Part shown: positions 19,437-31,602 of the stretch, one piece after another
How the letters are laid out: every line of letters starts with the position of its first letter
How positions within the stretch are numbered: the stretch's first letter is position 1
Source of the DNA: Capitella teleta
Lineage: Eukaryota > Annelida > Polychaeta > Capitellidae
Length of the DNA stretch: 64,000 nt
Reading direction: 5' to 3'
Assembly (NCBI GenBank): GCA_000328365.1
Contig: KB309773.1
Coordinates: 454,018 to 518,017, forward strand
Made by a program: the position numbers and the translations under genes
Notes under the pieces: model-generated
The model's database searches: none
What the model was told of the DNA's origin: nothing
Seen by the model: only the letters and a program-made list of their open reading frames with translations

Positions 19437-19483
19437 CGTTATGATTGCATCCATCATGGCAGGAGAATCGACAAATCATAACG
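19437..19483. promoter_or_regulatory. Inverted pair of the AATCATAACG word
   Basis: CGTTATGATT (19437-19446) and AATCATAACG (19474-19483) form a perfect 10-bp inverted repeat with a 27-bp spacer, about 510 bp upstream of variable exon 1b. A variant copy (AATCATAGCG) precedes them near 19419. The function is unknown. Confidence 0.4.
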
Positions 19484-19993
19484 CACTCACGATTTCCGAT
19501 GAAATGAACGCGTGTTCTTGGAAGACAGCTGTCGACATTGACACTCTTCTGATCTTTTCCGACGATTTATGTCAGATGCATAAAATTAATGGCCTTTTAA
19601 GATGTATAATAGATCAGATTTAATTGTATACCATTTCGGAAATGGGGTGGGGGTGTTCAAAGAACCTGAATGGTAGAAATGGATGAATAGGGGACGAGGA
19701 AGAGCAAGGCCGAAAGAGAGGGCGGGGATCTGGCTCTGTTCTAGATGTTCTTGTCCTTATTTTTGCACTACATAAATAACCACCCTTAACCCAGTCATAA
19801 ACGTTAATTGCAATCACAAATCACCAGCACCAGGAAACCCATAACAGCCAGGTATCGAGATTCGATTACAGCCGAATGTTTTTCTGTGTGTTATCGTCGC
19901 ACTCTTATCAATGGCATAAATCACGAACGTGTTACATAAACGAAAGAACGAGTTCGCGACCTGCCAGTCGCTCTTGAAATTCGATCACCCAGA

Positions 19994-20194
19994 ATGAAGT
20001 CGCTTCCTATGGCTACTCTTCAAGTACCTGGAATAGAACACCGAGATGGAAATGAGGGCGTTGCCCTGACTACACCTGTTGCTATGGGATACAGCGCGCC
20101 AAGACCGACGCCGAAACTGAAAAGAGGATCCAAGGCTCCCTCGTCGAAGGATAGTGAAGTGACCTCATTGTATGACGCTCTCCTGCGATTGAAG
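19994..20194 (+). CDS. TMEM272-like gene, variable first exon 1b
   Basis: This is a 67-codon exon with ATG at 19994 in an AGAATGA context. It ends ...S-L-Y-D-A-L-L-R-L-K before the donor GTACGA, phase 0. The terminal motif is shared with exons 1a and 1c. The N-terminal part differs from those two and contains K-L-K-R-G-S-K rather than the R-K-K-R block. If the donor is not used, the frame stops at about 20263. By phase it can join the constant exon at 53481. I infer it encodes an alternative cytoplasmic N-terminus. Confidence 0.65.
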
Positions 20195-21441
20195 GTACGA
20201 ATATTACGCAATAAAGGTATGAAGGTCGCGATCAGGCAAGGTTTCGACGAGGCCCAAAGTTAGGTTTACAAATCCTTTGCTTCCTTGTTCCTCATATGTG
20301 ATTGTCTCATAAAAAAAGAGTTCAAGAAATCGAACCACGAATGCATGAATATAACTGTGAATGTGGTCGTAGCCTTCATAGCACCATTGACTTCCTTTCT
20401 CAGTCGCCTCCTTCCCAGGACGTCGTGTCACCCCTCCACTCCAGTCTTTGTCCACCCTCTCTCTTGTGTTTCTCCTTCCATGGATGCAAACACTCCCTCG
20501 TCTTCGCTTCAAGTGGCTATACTTTGCCATAATATTTCTGCTCTTCCCCTCCTTTAGCCTTGTTGCTCACTGGCGCCCACTTCGTCTGCTCGCCATCAAG
20601 CCCCTCCTCCATGATCACATCTCAAACGCCGCAATCTTGTTCTGCTCTTATTCGAGTAAGCTTGTGGCTCTGAGTGACAAAAATATTTTAATGGCTCCCA
20701 GATTCTTATTGGCTGAATGAAATTGAAATTAAATTCGAATAACAGCATGAAATGTCAGACTTATCATACCAAGTATTTATTTCTCTTATCTTTGCCTGCT
20801 TTATACACCGCTATCTGTTTAATAACACTTTTTTGGAATAGCAGAGTGCCATTGAGAAGCATTGATTTCGTTTACATGGAGTAGATAGAACACTCTTGGC
20901 CCACTCTGCATATGTATAAATCGTGGTTGGTTTCCACCGATTCTATCGGCAGGAGCTTATTTCTAACCGCCTTTAAATCAATTCCAAATTTCCAAATGGA
21001 CCTTAAAATAATATTGAATTATTCAAATCTTGAATAAGTTGATGCTTGTATGGAATATCGCATTCCTGAATTCGTATGTTCATTTGGATTTTATCTCAAA
21101 TATGCAAAAGCAAGGAGGACGTATGCCAGCCAATGGAGCGAATATATTAATATGACACGCATAATATCCTAAGATGACCAGCATATTATCGCGGATCTGT
21201 CCTGGATATCGACCGCAGTTTTGTCAACAGGAGCCAAAACAAGGTAATTTTATAAGGAGTTTCATAGTTATGCAAATGGAATTGTGCTGGCATATTCTAT
21301 GTTGAATTATATTGAAATAATAAGTATGTTGTAATGTTCTTGCGATAGGTACAATTGTAGATATACGTGAGTTGGAATATTTCTTACAAGATCCATTTGA
21401 TACTTGGTCAAATTGCATGTGCAAATTGTGGGTTAACAAAA

Positions 21442-21510
21442 TCTTGGTCTCATGCAGGTCTTGGTCTCATGCAGGTCTTGGTCTCATGCAGGTCTTGGTC
21501 TCATACAGGT
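21442..21510. repeat. 17-bp tandem repeat (about 4 copies)
   Basis: The unit TTGGTCTCATGCAGGTC is repeated four times, the last copy with one change. There are no spacers, so it is not a CRISPR array. Confidence 0.9.
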
Positions 21511-23607
21511 GTGTGCAATTGAGTAAAGTATCCATGGGAGCATGTCCTCTACCATTTCGAATCATCTTCACTGGAGTCATTAGTTGTGCTATGTGATATT
21601 TCGATATCATGCAATGACCCACAAAGAGTATCGTATACACAAAGGAATCCTATTTATATCTGTCATGAAATACGCCACAAGTCTTTCAAGGATTAATCTG
21701 TTGCGTGCGCTGTGAAGGTGATGCATAAAACAGAGCGCTGATTCAAGAGACACGGCAGGGGACCGAGCTGCTTCTAACTCTCTGAGTCTGAGGCGCACCT
21801 TATGTTAAGATTGAAGGAGTACATGTATATGTAGTATTAATGCATGAACATTAGGATCCGGTATTCGGCTATCCGGGATGTCAACAGGATATCCGGAAAT
21901 TTTACCACTGGATTTGGATAGTAATGATTGTTTTTAATGATGCTCAATTTCCGTCAACATCTTGCATATACACCTTCGACATTTATGCATCTTTAAATAT
22001 TTACCTGCAGATACACAAACGTAATGTAAATTTATCTTTTTTTAATTGCGGTATTTACACAGCTTTATTCATAAAATGCATAGAACATCTAGAAGGTCGA
22101 AGCTCACTCAAAAGATCACCTGTGACATTAATATCAATGCGAGATAAAAGGAGGAAATAAAAACAGTAATGTTCGAGATGCGTTAGATTCAGGTGCGAGT
22201 ACAGTTGTTATTAAAAATAAAACTGGGAGTAAAATTTCTCCAAATAGTGCGTAAAGAGGCGTATTTCAAAGACGTGTAAAGACTGTGAGGTACGAATGTG
22301 CAGGAGCAAAATATTCCAGAGGCAGGGTGTTCCCTAGATAAGATGAAATATTGCAAGGTCTATCTCCCCATTGTGAAAAAATGGTCATAACGGATCACTT
22401 AAGTGAGTGAGATTACGCATGCGCAAGTACAAGGTGTCGGAGTTTCGCAACGCTTCTCAGGAGATAATTATTCATTGAAGCGAGAAGACCCTCAGTAGTA
22501 TATAACACTTTCATGTTGTTGTTGCTTTTTATTGTGTTCTAAATCTCTAGAAATAAGATACTATGTATTCCAGTTAATTTTAAAGATTTGCGTTGATTCG
22601 AAGCGGTGGATCTGGCGAAGTCGTCATTGTGTACGCATGTTTGTTCGCGGCCTCTGATGCTCCGAGCCGAACGACGAATGCGCGCTTTGAGGTGGTGTCG
22701 TTAAGGCAGCATTTCTGGAATATTTGCGATGAAATTACCCGGTAAAAGGTCAAATTTATTTAATTTATAAGAGACTACTACAACTATAAATCATAAATGT
22801 ATTGGGCCATGGGGTAAATAGCACGGTTTTAGAGAAAAGACCATTTTTGTAGCAACGCAAGGTTGAAAAAATCCCATTACTTGTAAATATACTTTTGAAT
22901 CAGCCTGTATAATTATTGTGTACAAATATATATCATAATATTATAATATGTGATCGCAGTTATTTCACTGATCAGTATTAATATGTGGCCCCTGCTGCAG
23001 GGCTCCCTGATACACATTCAGAATACTTGCATTCAGAAAGTCGATACTCTTTTTTTTTCTGCCTTTGTTTTCTTATGGTCTCCTTTCTTCTCACCATTGT
23101 AATTATCACGCTCTCATTTGTTTACAGGTGACACAAAAACACCTTTGTTTCAGTCAGATTACAAGCGATTTTAACATTTGTACTAATTTTGAATAAAAGC
23201 TCCGAGTAATTTATGCAAATACAAATCCAAAAACACTGTAGGTCACAATTAAAGTCAAACCGCGACAAATTACGGAGCTATTTTATTCGGGGGTTCTTTT
23301 GTTTATGTGCACGTACGGGATTTTTATCACATAACGAGTACCTAGCTGTCTCCCATGAAAAGATCAAAGTCATGATGCCGATATACAGTAGCTCGCATGC
23401 TGTTGTCATTTCCTGCTGACTGGAATTGCGTGAATTGTCTCCAGCATGGTAGTTTAATGAGCGAATAAACTTAGTTAAACAATTTAAATGTGGCTTCCCA
23501 ATTAACCTTTACCTTATTTCAATCCCAATGGCCAATAGAATCCAACAGGCCACAACCACCTGTTCCAGTCCGTGGGGACATTATAGTGCTTAGGGTTCAC
23601 ATATGTC

Positions 23608-23608
<1 letters not shown>

Positions 23609-23650
<42 letters not shown>
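23609..23650. repeat. (AAT)n microsatellite
   Basis: About 14 uninterrupted AAT triplets are present. Confidence 0.95.
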
Positions 23651-23651
<1 letters not shown>

Positions 23652-24958
23652 TAAATTATCCTGTATCCGATCTGGTATCGGATAACTATTTTGAGCTCCC
23701 GGATATCTGGTATCCTGTGAATATCATTATATGCGCATCCCTAATAATACAAATGGACAAAAAACGAAATAGGGTTGATTCTACGGCAAGATTTTCAACT
23801 TTGTGACGTTCGAGATTATTTGTTGACTGTGATTGGTTGATAATGATAAGTGGGTCAAACGGACGTGATTAAGATTGGTTGAAATATACAATTTTTGTTC
23901 TGACCGAGAAAATGAATCATTCTGAGGAAGATACTGTATTGTCCTAATTCCTTCCAGAACGAAGTAGTATGTGTTGTGACCGTGGTGAAGGTATTCTTGA
24001 TGGCAATTGGTTTACTAATTACTACACCGAAAGGTCGTTTCCTGAAATCGAAGGACAATCGACGTATAACATCAACTATGAATACAAAAGGGCATGCATG
24101 CAAAACATGCAGGCCTACCGTAGCATAATATATGCATGAATCATGTCAATAAATAAGCGATAATAACTTTAAGAGTACTGCAAACTAATGGGCGCACATA
24201 CGCATGCTGAATTAAAACGCAGTATTTGGAACATTGCGTAAATTTCTCTAATAATTGTATTATGGTTCGATGTCATACGATAATATATGGGTGAAAACCC
24301 TTGCAAGCCTGGTCCCGGCTCTTACCTGGCACATACAGGTAACTCTTATCAAACACCTGTAATTGTCATTGATTTCATGATTGAGACTGGCTCCATATAT
24401 CTATGTTTCCACTATTTCGATCAACCACAGATTCCACTGATGTCCATGCATGTTGCAGATACAAATGCACCTGGTTGTGTTAAACAGTGCACGATGCCAG
24501 AGTCTCCCTTGCGTTATTTTTATGCCATCTCGCACGGATGATACGCAGGTATTAAGCACGGTTTGAACCCGAGTGCCCTGGATAAAGGAAACTATCCTCG
24601 ATTGATACAAAACAGAGCATAATGTTAATCATTTTGTTATCGATTTTTAAATCAAACCTACGTATATAATGGAAACAATAACCTCACGATGCGTATATTA
24701 GATTCAGACCTTTAAGAATGAGATGAGCACGATTTCAACCTCTGAAATCAGTCGACGCGGACGCTGTTCTGAGGCCAGACGTAAGTTGACGGAGTACGGG
24801 AGTCAAATATGAAACACAGTGGGAGACGCGTCTCAATCCGCTGTTACCCGCGGAGGGCGTTTGACGCAGGCTCACCGAAAACGACTGTGTTGCCGACGCG
24901 TGCTGCCAGCGAAAGATACACATTCCCCTCAAAGGAGCCAGCACTTGATCATCCTGAG

Positions 24959-25198
24959 ATGTCAATGATCATTCGCAAAGGTACAATCATTCGCAAGAAA
25001 CGGCGCTCCTCTCGGCGTCGCGCTCCCTCGCTCGGACAGATACGACAATCGGGAGAAGGTGCTCGGACCGTGGGAGCTCCGAAGTCGCCGCGGAGTCCAG
25101 GGAACATTTCACAAACTGCGTTCTCCTACGCATCGGAACAAAGGTCATCAGCGTCAGGAGGAAGACCATCGCTCTACGATGCACTCATCCAACTCAAG
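24959..25198 (+). CDS. TMEM272-like gene, variable first exon 1c
   Basis: This is an 80-codon exon if it starts at ATG 24959, the start that aligns with exon 1a. An in-frame ATG at 24809 would add 50 residues. The N-terminus M-S-M-I-I-R-K-G-T-I-I-R-K-K-R-R is very basic, with several R-x-R patterns that in other membrane proteins can act as ER-retention signals. The exon ends G-R-P-S-L-Y-D-A-L-I-Q-L-K before the donor GTATCA, phase 0, compatible with the acceptor at 53481. A long (TG)n tract begins 15 bp past the donor and could affect its use. Homology between 1a and 1c spans both ends, with a diverged, probably disordered middle. Confidence 0.7.
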
Positions 25199-25210
25199 GT
25201 ATCAGTGGCC

Positions 25211-25338
<128 letters not shown>

Positions 25339-25341
25339 AAC

Positions 25342-26205
25342 TACAGTAAAACCTCGATGTATCGAACGTCCGTCCCTCGAATGTCTCCCTGTGTCGAAGT
25401 GTTTTCGAAGTCCCGACGATTCTCCTATACTTTACTATTAACATTAAAATCCGTCCCTCGAACGTCTCATTCTCGAATTTATCCTTGTGTCGAAGTGTTT
25501 TCGAAGTCCCCGAGACATATTTTTGATCTGCAGCTCGAAGTCGAAAAATTCAATGAGCATATTTCTCAGTTTGGTAACTTCAAAGAGAGAGAGAGTCAGT
25601 AGTTTACAAAGCATCAAAACATCTCCGCCCCCACAAAAAAAGTAGGCAGCCTATACCTCTCCTCTGTTTACGCCGCAACCAGAGCTTTGATTGGCTGACT
25701 CCAAAGATCAACGGACCGTGGATCTCAACTAAGCTATAAGGCATTGTTGTTGGTGTATTTGTGATGATCTTTGATGAATGACCGACACAAGACCGCGACC
25801 AGAGCTTGGCTGACTCCTAAAATCAATAGACCGTGGATATCGACTAAGGCATTGTTGTTGGTGTGCTTGTGATGATATTTAATGAATTGCCGACAAAAGA
25901 CCGCGCGCATTTGAAGCTAGAGTTAATTAAAGAAATCCAGCCTTAGATCTACACGTTGATAAATATTTGTTAAAGTTCCAATCTCAATTTCTCCTAATCA
26001 TTTCTTTGGTCCAGATTTATCGTAAGTAATGAGATCACCGTTCATATAGTTTATGAGTTCATAACGCATGCAGTTAATCATAACGTCAGAGCACGGTTTG
26101 AAATCACAACGGTCATATCACAACGGCCTCGATCTGTCCGTCGAAGTATCCTCGAGTCGAAGTATTTGAGCTAACCCCACGAACTTCGACACATCGAAAA
26201 ACAAA
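25342..26205. mobile_element. Decayed pogo/Tigger-like (Tc1/mariner superfamily) DNA element
   Basis: The left end TACAGTAAAACCTCGATGTA followed by TCGAACG is typical of pogo-like terminal inverted repeats. Near the right end, TTCGACACATCGA (about 26185-26197) is a one-mismatch inverse of TTCGATACATCGA from the left end. No transposase is visible, so it is non-autonomous. Two internal subterminal copies of GTGTCGAAGTGTTTTCGAAG lie near 25392 and 25491. An internal tandem duplication of about 110 bp is present (25681-25797 and 25801-25906). Confidence 0.5.
26059..26125 (+). promoter_or_regulatory. Cluster of four AATCATAACG-type words
   Basis: TCATAACG (26059-26066), AATCATAACG (26076-26085), AATCACAACG (26102-26111) and TCACAACG (26118-26125) run in the same direction within 67 bp. 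The spacing is about 16-26 bp. They lie in the right part of the pogo-like element. Confidence 0.4.
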
Positions 26206-26998
26206 TTCAAAAAAAGAACAGAAAAAATAAAAGAACAGAAAAAAAAAACCACTACCTGGTATGGGTTGACTGGGCTATTCTGCGCCTATTTATACAAAGC
26301 AAATTAAATAAAAAGTCAATTTTGAATCATGGAGGAACATTTAAATGCATGTGGTGAGCGATCGTTTAGAGAGCAAAATCAGATGAGCCCCTGAACGTCA
26401 TCTCTTGTAAGGCGAATAGAAATTATCTGCTTTTTATTTTAGGCGATGAACATTAGTGCTACTCTCACAACAATATCACTCTCAATAATATTTCCCTTTG
26501 TATCTACTTCGGTTTTCTTGACATCCTTGGAATATTGAAAATTCTGGAATGTGACATTATGGATTCTTACCTGAAACTCCACCCGAAGTGATAATGTACA
26601 AAAATGATGGCTTCGAGTAGATAACGAATAACGGAAAAACTCAATGATTATTAAATAAAACATTATTCAAACTGATCTGCCCATTTCATATAAAATCCTA
26701 CAAACAAATCACATTATTAGTGTCGGGAAATATGGTCACCATAAATCTTGTATTCAGAGGGGAAAAATTTATGTTTATTTTTTATTTTATTTTATTTTAT
26801 TTTATTATTATTATTTTTTTTTTCGCTTTCAAATTTGAACTTTTTGCAACAATTAAGTGAGTTGAGATAGACTACCCACCATTTTGAAAATTAGTCTATT
26901 TTTAATTATTCTTGGATCAATCTTAGAACATAGAAAATACGATCAATTACCCGGGGTCTTTATTTTTCATCTACTGGCTGTTGAATGCTGATGCAGCT

Positions 26999-27012
26999 GT
27001 CACCATAGCAAC
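26999..27012. promoter_or_regulatory. X-box (RFX) motif
   Basis: GTCACCATAGCAAC fits GTNRCC-N2-RGYAAC at every constrained position. It is intronic, about 1.8 kb downstream of exon 1c. Confidence 0.4.
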
Positions 27013-29982
27013 AGTGCCTCAGTATAAAACGTACTTAAACAGAAATCGCACAAGAGATGTAACGTAATCATATTATTATAATTATACGCCGTCGATCGTC
27101 GAATTATAGGAAGTGGAGGGGGGGGGGGGTCAACAAATAATATTCGGTTGCCATATCAGATGGCATCGGTTTCGACGAATGCTTCTTTCGTCTGAAGCTT
27201 CGGAATTCGGATATTCGGGGCATCACCCTACTCTTCCACCATTTCGAAATAGCTCTGTATCAAACGAGCCACATTGTGCATTTGTACTTTGTGCCGTACG
27301 GAGCCGTTCATTGATTACACACACCGTAACTTGATTAGCTGCACATATTTATTATAGGAGGAGGGCAAGGTATGCTTTCTATTTCGCTTCCTTTCTGAGC
27401 CTTTGCAGCAATGGTTGATGTCATCATGCGAACGAGGAGAGAGGGGGGAGGGTGTCAATTAAGATGATCGTGCGAAAATTCGTAATTGAAACCAAATTAC
27501 AGTCTCCTCATGCGGAGGCATTTCATGCCACGTAATTTTGCACTGAAACCTCTTTTGTTAATCTGGCCTCTTAATTCTGGTGGAAGAGAAATGATGCGTC
27601 CTTTGAGGAGGATATATCATTATATTGCAGGTATATTGCTTTGTATAGAACGGAGGTCAAGCAATCGTCTACCGTAGAATTATATTATGGCACCTTCTAT
27701 GCAAGCATGCAAGGGCTAACCAATAATTGCTGACCTTTTATAGCCGACAGTCACGATTTAATCAACGTTTTTGTTTGAATAGTCACGAACCCTGAAAATG
27801 TATTAAAAATTAGAACAAATCGCCGCACATGTATTATAATACATGTATCATAATTACATTGTATGCAACAAAATACATGAATGTTTTCCTTTTACTGAAA
27901 ATGGGCTTAAATAAAAATTAAATTAAATAAGTGCAATAAATGACATGAAATACATGGATTACGGTTGTTGTAGTTGACTCTATAAAAGGTCCAATTGATC
28001 AGAGTGGATCTTGGGATGAACCCTGAAACCAACAAATCAGGGAATTTCGTGATTCAAGTATTGAAATCAACCGTTTCACCAATTTTGCGCCTCTGCTCTG
28101 ACATTGGCGTGTATGTAATTATAGTCTGACAGCGTAAAGCGTCGCGTTTAGGTTCTTGGAATTCCACGTCAAAACAATATCCGAAAATGAAGTTTTCGGA
28201 CTCTTACAAAGAATTGTTTATCTTCCATCGAAGCCTTACAAATATTCTTTCGCTGAAGCACCCCCAAACATTTTGGTGAGAAGTTGGGGGGAAGGGGGGG
28301 TGTTTGTCACCATCGATTGAAACCCTGCCTACGAGTTAATCCAAAAGCTTGTACCTCCTGATGAGAGGTCTTCCTTTTTCCCTTAGAGGCTCACGTTTCT
28401 CCTCGTCAATTACTTCGAGGATATTGGACTATTAGTAGTGTAACTTTGCCTCACGAGGTCAAAGGTTATACTCAGATCTGAGGCGTTAATCAAGACTTTA
28501 CATGTCACCCAAAGGGTTTCACACTTTGAGGATACCCTCAGGACATCTAATGCAGGGTGTCATTTTGGTCAGATGAGAGGAGTTGCAGTTACATCCATTT
28601 AAAGGTGACTGCAGCGGCTCTGTCACCTGCCCCTTTCTCATCCCTGACTGCGTCAGTAGCTTTGATAATTACACAGGACCGGATTTCCCTCTTACGTCTC
28701 TCCCATTTCCACAGCCACTGACTGTCAGTCTCGGGCAAAAGCAACGAGACATCCGTTTCTGATGCAACATCTCTTTGTTGTCTAAATAAAAAGTGCGTTT
28801 AACTCAACCGGAAGCTTTTGCACAACTCTCTGCGTGTCCGCCATCTTGATATCCGGCGCCAAAAGCATTTTGGTTTCATCAGAAGCTCACGAGTCAGATC
28901 AGAAGATGTGTTCCGGCATCAGAATACTCAACTACAATACGTTCAAATGTCAAGTTATCTTCAAGTGTAAACGATGCGCATGTACCTTGTCCCTGAATGC
29001 ATGGTATTCATTCTAATCAAGACCTCCAATTATTCATTAGCAATACTAATCCGTGATCAGGGACTCTGACCAGAATATATATCACCTTCTGCAGATCCCC
29101 GCATCGATAATGCGAGTTCCAAGCGAGTTCTTGTGTATAACCAATGATGAATGAAAGTACGCGGTTTTCAGACCGAATAAACTATGAAAAGCTAAATTTT
29201 CTCAAAAATTAATGATAATCTCAAAAAAGAACTGGATGTGGTCAAAATTCGATGGAATACCACAAATAGAGCACTGATTGATAATTAAGTAATTACTAAT
29301 ATAGCATGAGGAATAACCGTATAATTATAAGGTTATCAGAGGGTACTTCACATATTTACTATATGCATGCGAAATCTTGCATTTTGTCATTCGTGTGACA
29401 GTCTTCCAAGATATACGAGGGGTGTTCAAACTGTGCTCGGCCTAACATCGAATTAACGCGCAATACTAGAAACGTGGAATTTGGAGGGTAAATAGAGCAA
29501 GTATTTACAAGATCACACGTGCCTTTATTATTATTTCCTTGGCATTACGTATTTGATTAAGCGCACTTCTACTGATATCACTGTCAATTTCGGGTGCCAA
29601 AAGTTTGCTTTGTGGGCCTCTCACTTTCCTGCAACATCTGACCGCTGTTTTTAATCTAATACGCTGCTTTGTATTGTCTCTGCTGCGATCAAAATTAAAT
29701 GGAATTCTATCGACAACACATTAAGTTGATACGGAAATTGCGCTACGGAGGAGGTGCATTAAAAATAGCGCTTGTTTTTTTTTTTATCGTTCGATCAAAA
29801 AGCCATGCAGCCATTAAACAATATTATTCCGCCACACGTGTTAAATATTTGTGGAAGAGACATATACTTGCCGAAAGATTTTGCCTTACTGATAATTAAG
29901 TTTATTATAATTATGTCACAATGCATGTGCGTTTGAATGGACGCTATGAGTACCTCAAACGCAACGTCATGCAGGCAGTCGA

Positions 29983-30093
29983 AGTGCAAGCCACCATGGT
30001 GCTATTCTGTGGAATGATCTCCCGATGCTTTTAAGACAGCCGATGTCTAAGGACTCTTTTAAAGAGGACCTCTGTTCATTTTGGAACCTTTAA
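29983..30093 (+). mobile_element. Non-LTR retrotransposon (LINE) reverse transcriptase C-terminal remnant
   Basis: An open stretch reads H-H-G-A-I-L-W-N-D-L-P-M-L-L-R, then S-F-K-E-D-L, then stops at 30091-30093. The L-W-N-x-L-P...L-R...S-F-K pattern is the usual C-terminus of LINE reverse transcriptases. The upstream part of the element is missing or too decayed to read. Confidence 0.7.
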
Positions 30094-30489
30094 AGATCGG
30101 TTCTGTAGGCTTTATTGAGTGACGAGAGACCGTTTTTGAAAAATTTGGTCAACTATGAATGATATTCAAGACAAATTAAAATACGAATTTCCTGCTCAGG
30201 CAGAACAGCTTGAAACGAGATGAGTGCGAGATTTCTTTTATGAGAACTGCTGAAAGATCTGCTCACTCGATGGCTCCCATTGTCAACAATAGGAGAATTA
30301 CTTATATGCCGTCACGACGGTATGAAATCGAACGCGAGAAGAAAGCAGCGGGATTTTAAACCTCTCAAATTCGATGTATCTAGGAATTAGCCCACAGCAA
30401 GCGTATTGTCTAAAATATGTCAGTCAAAAGGCGTATTTGTCTTTTGTGATGTATATCCTCTATCATGCGTTACTAGTTCAAAACAACCA

Positions 30490-30760
30490 GAGGTCCTCTT
30501 TAAGAAAAAAAAATAAAATAAAAAAAAATGAAGACGCACCTCTTCAATGTCTATTTCATTATGCAATGATTGATCCTGCATGTTTTTTTTTGTTTGTTTT
30601 TGGTTTGTTTTTTTTTTTTTTGCCCTAGTCATATCCTGTTTTACTAATTAACTTCTGCATTTCAATTTCACTTGTTTGTATATCTTGACAAGTGCTGTGA
30701 AAACTTTTTGTTACCATTATAAGCACTCAAATTCAATAAATTTATTTATCATTTATTATT
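30490..30760 (+). mobile_element. LINE 3' end: RT tail, 3' UTR and TTTA tail
   Basis: A short frame M-K-T-H-L-F-N-V-Y-F ending at 30567-30569 resembles the L-K-T-H-L-F terminus of LINE reverse transcriptases. It is followed by about 170 bp and a (TTTA) tail. The part at 30667-30752 matches 6632-6722, so both are copies of one family. An A-rich tract at 30505-30527 interrupts the coding remnant. Confidence 0.6.
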
Positions 30761-31272
30761 TGTATATTAGGGCAAAATATTGACTAGCTGTACCCATATA
30801 TTTATACACACATCTGGCTAATTATATCACTCTATTATAACAATTTGACTAAATTTACATTCCTAATATGACACTACTATATCTCAATAAAGGAATAAAT
30901 TATGCTCTTTTGGGATAAGACATTTTTTTTTAGCCCGATTTTTTTTGTTACGTCAAATTTTGTCGAAATGTGAAAATGTCCAAAAAGGATTGCGAAGTAC
31001 GGAACCGTTGCACGTTCTTAGGATTCGTTGATTTCAATAAAACTTAGCACATAAATCTTAAATAACGCGAAAATGTGTTGTAAAATAATTGTATAATTCA
31101 CATAATGTTTTTCCGTTTTTATTAATGTTCAATCACCGGGAGGAACATAATTTAATGACAGTACTAGTATTCCCTTCTGGTCTTCCTTTGACTAGTTCAT
31201 AATAATTCCATCAAAATTTTGCAAACACTTTATTTTCATTCCTTTGATACTTTAACGAGGAAAATTTCGGAG

Positions 31273-31602
31273 TGAGTGAGTTATTGGGGTTTTACGGCTC
31301 CACCCAACCCGTTCGGGTGATACGGGCGCCAGAACAGAAGGCCCGGGACCGGGGTTTCCCCCTACTCTTATCGATAAATCCCAAGGGTTCTTTATCCTGC
31401 ATACCACCATAGACAGTAGTACACAGCGCCCGGCCTTGTTACGCAGTTGGGCAGCACTGCAGAGTCACCGAAGAATTACAATTGTAATTCACAATCATAA
31501 CGCTCGTGGCCTGATCGGGTCTCGAACCCGGGACCTCGACCCCCATGGTCGGCATAGAATTGTAGTCAGCGGTTTAACCCACTGCACTATCCGGTGCCCC
31601 TC
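31273..31602 (-). mobile_element. tRNA-derived SINE, copy 1
   Basis: Read on the minus strand, the element starts near 31602 with a tRNA-like head. It has a box A region (TAGTGCAGTGG) and a box B (GGTTCGAGACC), then a roughly 230-bp body ending in CACT/ACTC repeats near 31273. The perfect 14-bp direct repeat GGAAAATTTCGGAG flanks it (31259-31272 and 31603-31616). This shows target-site duplication and fairly recent insertion. It carries one AATCATAACG word just after the tRNA-like part. Confidence 0.9.

Larger units (their letters stand above)
14164..19993 (+). other. Intron between variable exons 1a and 1b
   Basis: Noncoding as far as I can see. It contains (TA)n at 17258-17292, the assembly gap at 17971-18020, a T-run at 19039-19071, a C-run near 19349, an NRF1-like GCGCATGCG at about 18230, and AATCATAACG-type words at 17653, 19437 and 19474. 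The 142-codon open frame at 15260-15688 has no protein-family character. Confidence 0.5.
20195..24958 (+). other. Intron between variable exons 1b and 1c
   Basis: Noncoding DNA with a 17-bp tandem repeat (21442-21510), (AAT)n at 23609-23650, an NRF1-like CGCATGCGC near 22409 and a TCATAACG core at 22385-22392. CCGGTAT/GGATATC-type words recur near 21857-21895 and 23665-23715 and may be traces of one old repeat family. No exon is supported. Confidence 0.45.

Noticed and set aside
21442-21510. Short direct repeats resembling a CRISPR array
   Set aside because: The units are contiguous without spacers, and the sequence is animal DNA.
28834-29016. Frame containing S-L-N-A-W-Y, as in exon 1e
   Set aside because: The match is only six residues, the surrounding residues and DNA do not align, and there is no donor at the matching place.
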